Shown in pieces: positions 1 through 5,373 of a DNA stretch of 5,373 bases. Position numbers and translations under genes: made by a program. This DNA is from Comamonadaceae bacterium. Its GTDB lineage: Bacteria > Pseudomonadota > Gammaproteobacteria > Burkholderiales > Burkholderiaceae_C. Every line of letters begins with the position of its first letter. Positions within the stretch are counted from its first letter, which is position 1. Under the pieces are notes generated by a model, which did no database searches, was not told the origin of the DNA, and was given only the letters and a program-made list of their open reading frames with translations. The stretch lies in assembly GCA_947452325.1 (NCBI GenBank), contig CANGCZ010000124.1, forward strand, positions 1 to 5,373. The letters are read 5' to 3'.

Positions 1-239
1 AGCAAATTCACATGCTCTGCCGTGCATTCGTTGATGATGATTTGCCTGAACTTGCGGTAGTCCAGCACGTTGCTGATGTCGTCGTCGCTGGGCAACAGGT
101 CTTGCGGACCGAGATTGAGTTCAGCATCGACTTGAATCGGTTGCGGTGCGTTAATCTCGTGCGGCAATATGCCTAAGTTGGCTTTGAAGCGCAAACCTGA
201 GAGTGACAGTGTGCGGTGGCCGTGTTGTGGTGTATTCAT
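1..239 (-). CDS. folB: Dihydroneopterin aldolase FolB (partial, C-terminus outside window)
   Basis: FolB cleaves 7,8-dihydroneopterin to 6-hydroxymethyl-7,8-dihydropterin and glycolaldehyde in cytosolic folate synthesis. My translation of the minus strand from the ATG at 239-237 gives 79 codons with no stop before the left edge. Family features visible are an N-terminal beta strand (LSLSGLRF, residues 11-18), the GILPHE segment (23-28) whose Glu28 fits the conserved substrate-site glutamate, a second strand (IQVDAEL, 35-41), and LDYRKF (59-64) whose Tyr61 fits the conserved active-site tyrosine. The sequence ends at EHVNL, just before the region where the family carries its next conserved glutamate. 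Members are usually about 120 residues, so roughly one third is missing. The start lies one base after the stop of the upstream SDR gene, with no strong ribosome binding site, which suggests translational coupling. A related FolX-type epimerase is the main alternative. Confidence 0.9.
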   Translation of the reverse strand, partial: MNTPQHGHRTLSLSGLRFKANLGILPHEINAPQPIQVDAELNLGPQDLLPSDDDISNVLDYRKFRQIIINECTAEHVNL

Positions 240-240
240 G

Positions 241-1017
241 TCACATCAGCGAAAAATCGCGCTCGAAAGCTGTCAGGTGTTGACCACCATCTACCAAAAG
301 GGTGGTGCCGGTGATGGACGGGTTGTTCAACACAAAAAGCACGGTGGCCACCACGTCTTCAACCGTTGAAGAACGGCCCAGCGGTGAGAGTTTGTGCAGG
401 TCTTGAAATTTTTCATCGCTCAGCATGTGGCTGGTCAAGGTGAGGCCAGGTGCTACACCGACTACCCGCAAGCGCGGTGCCAAGGCTTTGGCGAGTAGCG
501 TGTTAGCGGTTTCCAGCGCCGCTTTGCTGAGGGTGTAGCTGAAAAAATCCGGGTTCAAATTCCACAGTTTCTGGTCCAACATGTTGACCGCCACGCCGGT
601 ACCGTCGCGCGCGCATGCGTGCGCGTGGAGTTGTTGCGCCAGCATGATGGCTGCTGCGGTATTGGTCAACATATGCTTTTGCAGCATGTCGTAGCTGAAA
701 CTCTCGGCGCTGTCGTGTTCAAACAAGGCGGCGCTGTTGACGACCGCGTCCACTCGGCCCATGCGTTCAACTACCGTATGTATCAAGCCTTTGGTTTGTT
801 TTTCATCGGACAGGTCAGCCGCAAAGCATTGCGCGCCTGCACACAAGGCGGCGCATTCAGCGGTGGTCTGCTCTGCATCGGCAACCGACTCTCGGTAATG
901 CACCGCCACCCGCCATCCTGCAGTTGCCAGACCCAATGCAATCGCGCGGCCCAGGCGTTTGCCTGCACCGGTGACCAGCACCGTCGGGACAGTTTGAGGG
1001 CTTGCAGCAGAGGACAT
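241..1017 (-). CDS. SDR-family oxidoreductase, pteridine reductase / FolM-like
   Basis: This is a 258-residue short-chain dehydrogenase of usual length. It shows the NADP-binding TGxxxRxG motif (TGAGKRLG, 16-23), the basic HYRES end of beta-2 (40-44) that favours NADPH, AADLS (66-70), a variant NSAALF (94-99) in place of NNAG, the YxxxK pair (Tyr161, Lys165), APGLTL (189-194) and the C-terminal LLVDGG (240-245). The usual catalytic Ser is replaced by Asp148 in NMLD. The D-13-Y-4-K spacing equals that of Leishmania PTR1 (Asp181, Tyr194, Lys198), and E. coli FolM has the same arrangement. The likely role is therefore reduction of dihydropterins or dihydrofolate, and the folB gene one base downstream supports this. 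I chose the ATG at 1017 because the SDR fold begins about ten residues later. A GTG at 1101 would add 28 unconserved-looking residues lying over the N-terminus of the divergent gene. The exact substrate is not provable from sequence. Confidence 0.88.
   Translation of the reverse strand: MSSAASPQTVPTVLVTGAGKRLGRAIALGLATAGWRVAVHYRESVADAEQTTAECAALCAGAQCFAADLSDEKQTKGLIHTVVERMGRVDAVVNSAALFEHDSAESFSYDMLQKHMLTNTAAAIMLAQQLHAHACARDGTGVAVNMLDQKLWNLNPDFFSYTLSKAALETANTLLAKALAPRLRVVGVAPGLTLTSHMLSDEKFQDLHKLSPLGRSSTVEDVVATVLFVLNNPSITGTTLLVDGGQHLTAFERDFSLM
606..627. repeat. Alternating purine-pyrimidine tract with imperfect 20-nt palindrome
   Basis: All 22 bases alternate pyrimidine and purine, mostly as CG and GC steps around a central GCATGC (613-618). 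Bases 606-625 form an inverted repeat with a single mismatched pair (611/620). The tract lies inside the SDR gene, where it encodes the Ala/His/Cys-rich loop around residues 131-137. Such tracts can adopt Z-DNA or cruciform structure under supercoiling, but here it may simply reflect codon choice. Confidence 0.6.
1009..1014 (+). promoter_or_regulatory. Possible ribosome binding site for the MidA-family gene
   Basis: AGAGGA lies 11 bases before the ATG at 1026 and 20 bases before the ATG at 1035. It therefore favours the upstream start. It falls inside the first codons of the opposite-strand SDR gene. The spacing is slightly long, so support is moderate. Confidence 0.4.
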
Positions 1018-1025
1018 GTCGGACA

Positions 1026-2135
1026 ATGCCAAGAATGAAAGAACAACCGGTGAGTTTAGCGACAGACCTGCACCGCCTGCTACACGCGCAGTTAAAGGCA
1101 CAAGCGGGCTGGTTGGCGTTTGACCGTTTCATGGCGTTGGCGCTTTACGCGCCGGGTGCCGGTTATTACAGCGCCCGCAGTCAAGTATTGGGCCGCATGC
1201 CCTCAGGCGGCAGCGATTTCGTCACCGCACCGTTGGTGTCTGCGTTTTTCGGCCTGGCTTTGGCGCGCAGTGTGGATGAAGCCTTGCAGCATTGCAAACT
1301 TAAAACAGTGATGGAGTTCGGCGCGGGCGACGGCAGTTTGGCTTTGCAATTGTTGGACAGCTTGGGCGACAGTGTCAGCCGTTATGACATCGTAGAGGTG
1401 TCTTCGCATTTGCGCGAACAACAAGCGAACAAGCTCAAAGCCCATGCACATAAAGTGCAATGGCTGGATGCATTGCCTGAGCAAATCAATGCGGTGGTTG
1501 TCGGCAACGAGGTGCTAGATGCCATGCCGGTCAAATTGCTGCACCGGGTGAACCAAGTCTGGCATGAGCGTGGCGTGGCCTGGGACGCATCTGCCGATGG
1601 CTATGTCTGGCAAGACAAACCCACAGATCTCAGGCCGCCGTGTGACATAGCAGGCCCGCATGATTACTTGTGTGAAATCCATCCTCAGGCCGAGGCTTTC
1701 ATGCGCACACTGGGCGAACGTTTGCAAAACGGCACGGCGTTTTTCATCGACTACGGTTTCCCTGAGCAAGAGTACTACCACGTGCAAAGACACATGGGCA
1801 CGCTGATGTGCCACAAAGACCACCAAAGCGATGCTGATCCTTTGAGCGACATCGGCCGCAAAGACATCACCGCGCATGTGAATTTCACCGCCATGGCATT
1901 GGCCGCGCAGGAGGCGGGCTTGCAATGTCTGGGCTATACCAGCCAGGCGCATTTCCTTATCAACAGCGGTTTGCTCGGCTTGCTGGAGAATGCGTCTGTG
2001 GTTGAACGTCAGCAGGCGCAGATGTTGATCCAAGACCATGAAATGGGTGAGTTGTTCAAAGTGATGGCGCTGGGGGCAGGCAAGCCTTGGGAGCCACTGG
2101 GTTTTGTGCAAGGCGACAGATCGCACCGTTTATAG
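1026..2135 (+). CDS. Class I SAM-dependent methyltransferase, MidA/NDUFAF7 family (DUF185)
   Basis: The product is 369 residues from the ATG at 1026, or 366 from the ATG at 1035; both fit the family. Family signatures appear in order: FDRFMALALYAP (32-43) with GYY (46-48), DFVTAPLVSAFFG (64-76), SAM-binding motif I EFGAGDGSLA (97-106), the acidic end of the next strand in IVEVS (132-136), NEVLDAMPV (161-169), FFIDYGFP (239-246), GTLMCHKDH (258-266) and DITAHVNF (280-287). This order is diagnostic for the COG1565 group. The mitochondrial member NDUFAF7 dimethylates an arginine of a complex I subunit; the bacterial substrate is generally unknown, so an arginine methyltransferase role is inference. 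The protein looks cytosolic, without signal peptide or membrane segment. The gene is divergent from the pteridine reductase-like gene with overlapping control space, and eight bases separate its stop from the DUF2905 gene, suggesting co-transcription. Confidence 0.92.
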   Translation: MPRMKEQPVSLATDLHRLLHAQLKAQAGWLAFDRFMALALYAPGAGYYSARSQVLGRMPSGGSDFVTAPLVSAFFGLALARSVDEALQHCKLKTVMEFGAGDGSLALQLLDSLGDSVSRYDIVEVSSHLREQQANKLKAHAHKVQWLDALPEQINAVVVGNEVLDAMPVKLLHRVNQVWHERGVAWDASADGYVWQDKPTDLRPPCDIAGPHDYLCEIHPQAEAFMRTLGERLQNGTAFFIDYGFPEQEYYHVQRHMGTLMCHKDHQSDADPLSDIGRKDITAHVNFTAMALAAQEAGLQCLGYTSQAHFLINSGLLGLLENASVVERQQAQMLIQDHEMGELFKVMALGAGKPWEPLGFVQGDRSHRL

Positions 2136-2143
2136 GCTGACAC

Positions 2144-2338
2144 ATGATTCGCTGGGTATTGGTGGTGTTTCTCGTTTTGTTGCTGATACAAGGTGTGACG
2201 CCTTGGCTGAACAAGCTGGGCTTTGGTCGTTTGCCGGGCGATTTGCGTTTCAAGATTTTCGGCAAAGAGTTTTTCATCCCCATCACCACCACACTCATTT
2301 TGAGCATGGTGTGTGCCTTGATCGCCAGGGTGCTCTGA
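2144..2338 (+). CDS. DUF2905 family small membrane protein
   Basis: This is a 64-residue protein with two predicted hydrophobic helices, roughly residues 3-19 and 44-62, joined by a short polar segment. The linker carries GRLPGDLRF (28-36) and the second helix begins with FFIPITTT (43-50). This pattern (GRLPGD followed by a PxT motif at the second helix) is the signature I recognise for the DUF2905 family, whose function is not known. Its length is typical. It starts 8 bases after the stop of the methyltransferase gene, so the two are probably one transcript. The upstream AGG-like stretch at the methyltransferase stop is a weak ribosome binding site, which fits coupled translation. Confidence 0.87.
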   Translation: MIRWVLVVFLVLLLIQGVTPWLNKLGFGRLPGDLRFKIFGKEFFIPITTTLILSMVCALIARVL

Positions 2339-2339
2339 C

Positions 2340-2343
2340 AGGG
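2340..2343 (+). promoter_or_regulatory. Possible ribosome binding site for a 10-codon mini-ORF
   Basis: AGGG lies 5 bases before the ATG at 2349. It is the only Shine-Dalgarno-like element in the 46-bp gap; no comparable purine-rich element stands before the mdtA start at 2385. No convincing promoter or terminator hairpin was seen in the gap. Confidence 0.3.
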
Positions 2344-2348
2344 TTAAT

Positions 2349-2381
2349 ATGTTCATTCAATCGCTTTCACGGCCTTGCTGA
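2349..2381 (+). CDS. Possible 10-codon upstream mini-ORF before mdtA
   Basis: ATG at 2349-2351 opens a frame encoding MFIQSLSRPC and stops at TGA 2379-2381, 3 bases before the mdtA ATG. An AGGG element sits at suitable spacing upstream, while mdtA itself has none. It could serve as a leader that delivers ribosomes to mdtA by re-initiation. A frame this short occurs easily by chance, so it is reported only as a candidate. Confidence 0.2.
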   Translation: MFIQSLSRPC

Positions 2382-2384
2382 TTT

Positions 2385-3659
2385 ATGTCTTTTTTTCAAA
2401 CATTGCGTTTCAAACATCTGATTGCCATCATCTTGCTGACCGTGGTGGTGGCCGTCGGGATCTGGCGGTTTGCCGATCTGCAATCCCTGTGGCAACGGTA
2501 TGCCTCAGGCGGCAGTGCTGTTGCAGACAAAGCGCCCGGCAAGCCCGGCGGCGACAAGTCCGGCGAAAAAACCAGTGACAAAACCAAATACAGCGGCGGG
2601 CGTCCCGGCAACAAAGACATGGGAGACGGCGGCGGCAAGCCCACTCCCGTGAGCGTGGCGGCGACCCGGCGCATGGACATGCAAATCACGGTGCAGGCCT
2701 TGGGGACCTTGACCGCCATGAACACGGCAGTGGTGCGTTCGCAGGTCGATGGTGTGTTGAAGTCGCTGCGCTTCACCGAAGGCCAGCAGGTGCAATCCGG
2801 CCAGTTATTGGCAGAGATTGATTCGCGTGCTTTCGAAGCGCAACTCAATCAGGCGCTGGGTCAACTCGCACGCGATAACGCGCAGCTCTTGAATGCCCAA
2901 TTGGATTTGCAACGCTACCAGGATTTGTTGAAAAAAGACGCCATCGCACGCCAGCAAGTGGAAACGCAAGCGGCGCTGGTGTCGCAGTTGCAGGGCACGG
3001 TGCAAGCCGATCATGCGCAGGTTGAGACCGCCAAATTGCAGTTGTCCTACACACGGGTGACTGCACCCATCAGCGGACGCCTTGGTTTGAAACAAGCCGA
3101 GTTGGGCAGTCTGGTGCGCGCGGGAGACGCCAACGGTTTGGTCACCATCACCCAGACCCAACCCATGGCGGTGGTGTTTGCGGTGCCGGAAATGCATGTG
3201 CCCTTGATCATGCGCAAACTCAAAACCGGTCAGGCCTTGACGGTGCAAGCCTGGGACCGCGAACGCAAGCAAAAACTGGCGAACGGCAGAGTCAGCACCA
3301 CTGACAACGCCATCGACGTGGCCACTGGCACATTAAAACTCAAGGCGTCGCTGGACAACCGTGACGGTCAGTTGTTCCCCAACCAGTTCGCGCAAATTGA
3401 GTTGCAACTCGACACCTTGAAAAACACCTTGGCGGTACCTACGGCGTCTGTGCAACGCGGCGCGCAAGGCAATTTCGTTTTGGTGGTGCAAGAAGACGGC
3501 ACGGTCAAATCGGTGGCGGTGCAATTGCAATCTGTACAAGACGATTGGCAAGCCGTTAAAGCCGATGAATTGAAAGAAGGCGACAGCGTGGTCACCGACG
3601 GCGCTGACCGTTTGCGCTCCGGCAGCAAGGTCGAGGTGGTGAAAGCCGCCAAGCCATGA
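2385..3659 (+). CDS. mdtA: RND efflux periplasmic adaptor subunit, MdtA-like
   Basis: This is a 424-residue membrane-fusion protein that would bridge the inner-membrane RND pump and an outer-membrane channel. A hydrophobic segment (11-28) after a short basic N-terminus acts as signal anchor; there is no lipobox cysteine, so it is not a lipoprotein. A polar Lys/Gly-rich linker (about 41-86) follows. The first lipoyl half includes VRSQVDG (117-123) and EGQQVQSGQLLAEID (132-146). The alpha-hairpin spans about 150-222, and the second lipoyl half carries TRVTAPISGRLGLKQ (223-237). The beta-barrel region includes ITQTQPMAVVF (255-265) and LFPNQF (340-345), and the membrane-proximal domain includes VVTDGADRL (412-420). 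These blocks closely parallel E. coli MdtA. The stop overlaps the pump gene as ATGA, so the two are translated together. The ATG at 2385 is chosen because it includes the whole anchor. No regulator gene is visible nearby. Confidence 0.93.
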   Translation: MSFFQTLRFKHLIAIILLTVVVAVGIWRFADLQSLWQRYASGGSAVADKAPGKPGGDKSGEKTSDKTKYSGGRPGNKDMGDGGGKPTPVSVAATRRMDMQITVQALGTLTAMNTAVVRSQVDGVLKSLRFTEGQQVQSGQLLAEIDSRAFEAQLNQALGQLARDNAQLLNAQLDLQRYQDLLKKDAIARQQVETQAALVSQLQGTVQADHAQVETAKLQLSYTRVTAPISGRLGLKQAELGSLVRAGDANGLVTITQTQPMAVVFAVPEMHVPLIMRKLKTGQALTVQAWDRERKQKLANGRVSTTDNAIDVATGTLKLKASLDNRDGQLFPNQFAQIELQLDTLKNTLAVPTASVQRGAQGNFVLVVQEDGTVKSVAVQLQSVQDDWQAVKADELKEGDSVVTDGADRLRSGSKVEVVKAAKP

Positions 3660-5373
3660 ACCTGTCGCGGTTGTTCATACTGCGACCGGTTGCCACGTCG
3701 CTGTTGATGCTGGCTTTGTTGCTCACCGGGGCACTGGCCTACCGTTTGCTGCCTGTGGCCTCGCTGCCGCAAGTCGATTACCCGACGATTCAAGTCAGCA
3801 CCTTGTACCCCGGCGCCAGCCCGGAGGTGATGACTGCATCGGTCACTGCGCCGCTGGAACGGCAATTCGGGCAAATGCCCGGCCTCGCGCTCATGACCTC
3901 TGTCAGCTCTGGCGGCGCCTCGGTCATCACCTTGCGCTTCTCTTTGAAGTTGCCACTGGATGTGGCCGAGCAACAAGTGCAAGCCGCCATCAACGCCAGC
4001 GCCAGTTTTTTGCCGACCGATTTACCCATGCCGCCGAGCTACAGCAAGGTCAACCCGGCGGATGCACCCGTCATGACGCTGGCGGTCAGCGCCGACGACA
4101 TGCCGATGACGCTGATCCATGATTTGGTGGAAAATCGCTTGGCCATGCGCTTGTCGCAGGTCAGTGGCGTGGGACTGGTCAGCATCGCCGGTGGACAACG
4201 CCCTGCGGTGCGTGTGCAGGTGAATCCGCAGGCCTTGGCCGCCGCGGGTTTGTCGCTGGAGGATGTGCGTAACGCCATCAACCTGGCGAACGTGAACATG
4301 GCCAAAGGCAATGTCGATGGCGCGGCGCGCGCTTCCAGTTTGGATGCCAACGACCAACTGCGTTCACCCAAAGAGTACGAACGCATGGTGCTGGCTTATG
4401 TCAGAGGCAATCCGCTGCGACTCGGCGATGTGGCCGACATCGTCCAAGCCCCGGAAAACAACCGGCTGGCTGCCTGGGCGAACGACAAACCGGCCATCAT
4501 CGTCAACATACAGCGCCAGCCCGGCGCGAATGTGATTGAGACAGTCGAGCGCATACAGCAGCAACTGCCTTTGCTGCGCGAAGCCATGCCGCCGGGCGTG
4601 AAAGTGCAAGTGCTGACCGACCGCACCGTCACCATACGCGCATCGGTGCGGGATGTGCAGTTCGAATTGTTGTTGTCCATTGCGCTGGTGGTGATGGTCA
4701 TCTTTTTGTTTTTGCGCAGCGCCGCTGCCACGCTGATCCCCGCGGTGGTTGTGCCTTTGTCGCTGGTGGGAACTTTTGGTGTGATGTACCTCGCCGGTTT
4801 TTCCATCAATAACCTCACACTCATGGCGCTGACAGTGGCCACCGGTTTTGTGGTGGACGACGCCATCGTCATGATCGAAAACATTGCCCGCTATTTGCAA
4901 GACCCGCTCAAACCCATGCGGCCTTTGCAAGCGGCCTTGGAAGGTGCCAGACAGATCGGCTTCACCATCATTTCGTTGACGTTTTCGCTGGTCGCGGTGT
5001 TGATACCGCTGTTGTTCATGGGCGATGTGGTGGGGCGTTTGTTCCACGAGTTCGCCATCACGCTGGCGGTGGCCATTCTCATTTCTGCCCTTGTGTCATT
5101 GACGCTCACACCAATGATGTGTGCGTATGTGTTGCGCCCGTTGACCCATGCAAACGCGCAAAGTTTGCATACGCCGCTTTGGCTGCAGTGGTGCATAGAC
5201 CGTTACGCCGCAGGCTTGCAGCGTGTGCTGGACAGACCGTTGCAAACCTTGGCGGTGTTCGTTTTGACCGTGTGGATGACCGTGGCTTTGTATGTCTGGA
5301 TGCCCAAAGGCTTTTTCCCGGTGCAAGACACGGGCGCTGTGCAAGTGATCACCGAGGCCACACAGGCTACTTC
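3656..5373 (+). CDS. mdtB: RND multidrug efflux permease subunit, MdtB-like (partial, C-terminus outside window)
   Basis: Translation from the ATG at 3656 is open to the right edge and gives 572 codons, a little over half of the roughly 1,040 residues usual for this family. It has TM1 (about 11-30), the first large periplasmic loop (about 31-335) and TM2-TM6 (about 336-490). A further helix (about 529-548) is followed by KGFFPVQD (551-558), the start of the second periplasmic loop. TM4 carries the proton-relay aspartates Asp401 and Asp402 in GFVVDDAIV, matching the AcrB Asp407/Asp408 pair. Long blocks such as PLERQFGQM (66-74), YSKVNPAD (129-136), SINNLTLMALT (383-393) and PLLFMGD (451-457) match E. 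coli MdtB or differ by few residues, pointing to MdtB/MuxB rather than AcrB. MdtB works with MdtC as a mixed trimer, so an mdtC-like gene is expected next. The ATGA overlap with mdtA indicates translational coupling. Confidence 0.93.
   Translation, partial: MNLSRLFILRPVATSLLMLALLLTGALAYRLLPVASLPQVDYPTIQVSTLYPGASPEVMTASVTAPLERQFGQMPGLALMTSVSSGGASVITLRFSLKLPLDVAEQQVQAAINASASFLPTDLPMPPSYSKVNPADAPVMTLAVSADDMPMTLIHDLVENRLAMRLSQVSGVGLVSIAGGQRPAVRVQVNPQALAAAGLSLEDVRNAINLANVNMAKGNVDGAARASSLDANDQLRSPKEYERMVLAYVRGNPLRLGDVADIVQAPENNRLAAWANDKPAIIVNIQRQPGANVIETVERIQQQLPLLREAMPPGVKVQVLTDRTVTIRASVRDVQFELLLSIALVVMVIFLFLRSAAATLIPAVVVPLSLVGTFGVMYLAGFSINNLTLMALTVATGFVVDDAIVMIENIARYLQDPLKPMRPLQAALEGARQIGFTIISLTFSLVAVLIPLLFMGDVVGRLFHEFAITLAVAILISALVSLTLTPMMCAYVLRPLTHANAQSLHTPLWLQWCIDRYAAGLQRVLDRPLQTLAVFVLTVWMTVALYVWMPKGFFPVQDTGAVQVITEATQAT

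Noticed and set aside
619..1038. Long plus-strand open frame opposite the SDR gene
   Set aside because: Its Cys/His/Arg-rich translation resembles no family, and the opposite strand encodes a complete SDR with all motifs. It is an antisense shadow.
1018..1101. 28-residue N-terminal extension of the SDR from the GTG at 1101
   Set aside because: It would overlap the start of the divergent methyltransferase gene and precedes the Rossmann fold by an unusually long distance. The ATG at 1017 gives the normal family length.
2318..2361. Possible sigma-70 promoter for mdtA (TTGATC or CTGACA with TAATAT or TTCAAT)
   Set aside because: The pairs give spacers of 21 or 15 bases and only partial matches to consensus, so none is convincing; mdtA may be transcribed from further upstream.
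2339..2384. Terminator between the DUF2905 gene and mdtA
   Set aside because: No GC-rich stem followed by a T-run can be drawn in this gap. The T7 tract lies inside the mdtA coding region with no hairpin before it.
2566..2572. AAAAAAC in mdtA as a possible programmed ribosomal frameshift site
   Set aside because: The reading frame splits it as GAA AAA ACC, so it is not in the phase needed for a -1 slippery heptamer, and the zero frame runs on through a full, normal adaptor.
4364..5047. 227-codon minus-strand open frame opposite the mdtB-like gene
   Set aside because: The product is His/Gln/Arg-rich low complexity, as expected from the complement of a membrane protein gene. The plus strand encodes a highly conserved RND pump throughout.

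Overview
The window looks like ordinary chromosomal DNA from a Gram-negative proteobacterium. It is densely coding and moderately GC-rich by eye. I infer a betaproteobacterium of the Burkholderiales, possibly Comamonadaceae, from the protein flavour and from a pteridine reductase-like SDR plus FolB pair beside a MidA-type methyltransferase. That placement rests on recognition, not on a search. There is no RNA gene, insertion sequence, CRISPR array or prophage signature.

Minus-strand block (1-1017): a short-chain dehydrogenase of the pteridine reductase/FolM type is followed, after one base, by the N-terminal 79 codons of dihydroneopterin aldolase (folB), which runs off the left edge. Together they form a small pterin/folate metabolism operon.

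Plus-strand housekeeping block (about 1026-2338): a MidA/NDUFAF7-family SAM-dependent methyltransferase starts head-to-head with the SDR, with only about 8-17 bp between the start codons. Eight bases after it comes a 64-residue DUF2905 membrane protein.

Plus-strand efflux block (2385-5373): an RND periplasmic adaptor (mdtA-like) overlaps by an ATGA junction with an RND inner-membrane pump subunit (mdtB-like), which is cut by the right edge after 572 codons. The close match to the MdtA/MdtB pattern predicts an mdtC-like second pump gene, and perhaps an outer-membrane factor, just outside the window. The products would form a proton-driven tripartite multidrug exporter. The 46-bp gap before mdtA holds a possible 10-codon reading frame that ends 3 bases before the mdtA start.

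I found no undescribed system here. The observations worth a second look are the PTR1-like active site of the SDR, the near-overlapping divergent starts, an alternating purine-pyrimidine palindrome inside the SDR gene, the mini-ORF and T7 tract at the mdtA start, and a repeat-like Lys/Gly-rich linker in the adaptor.
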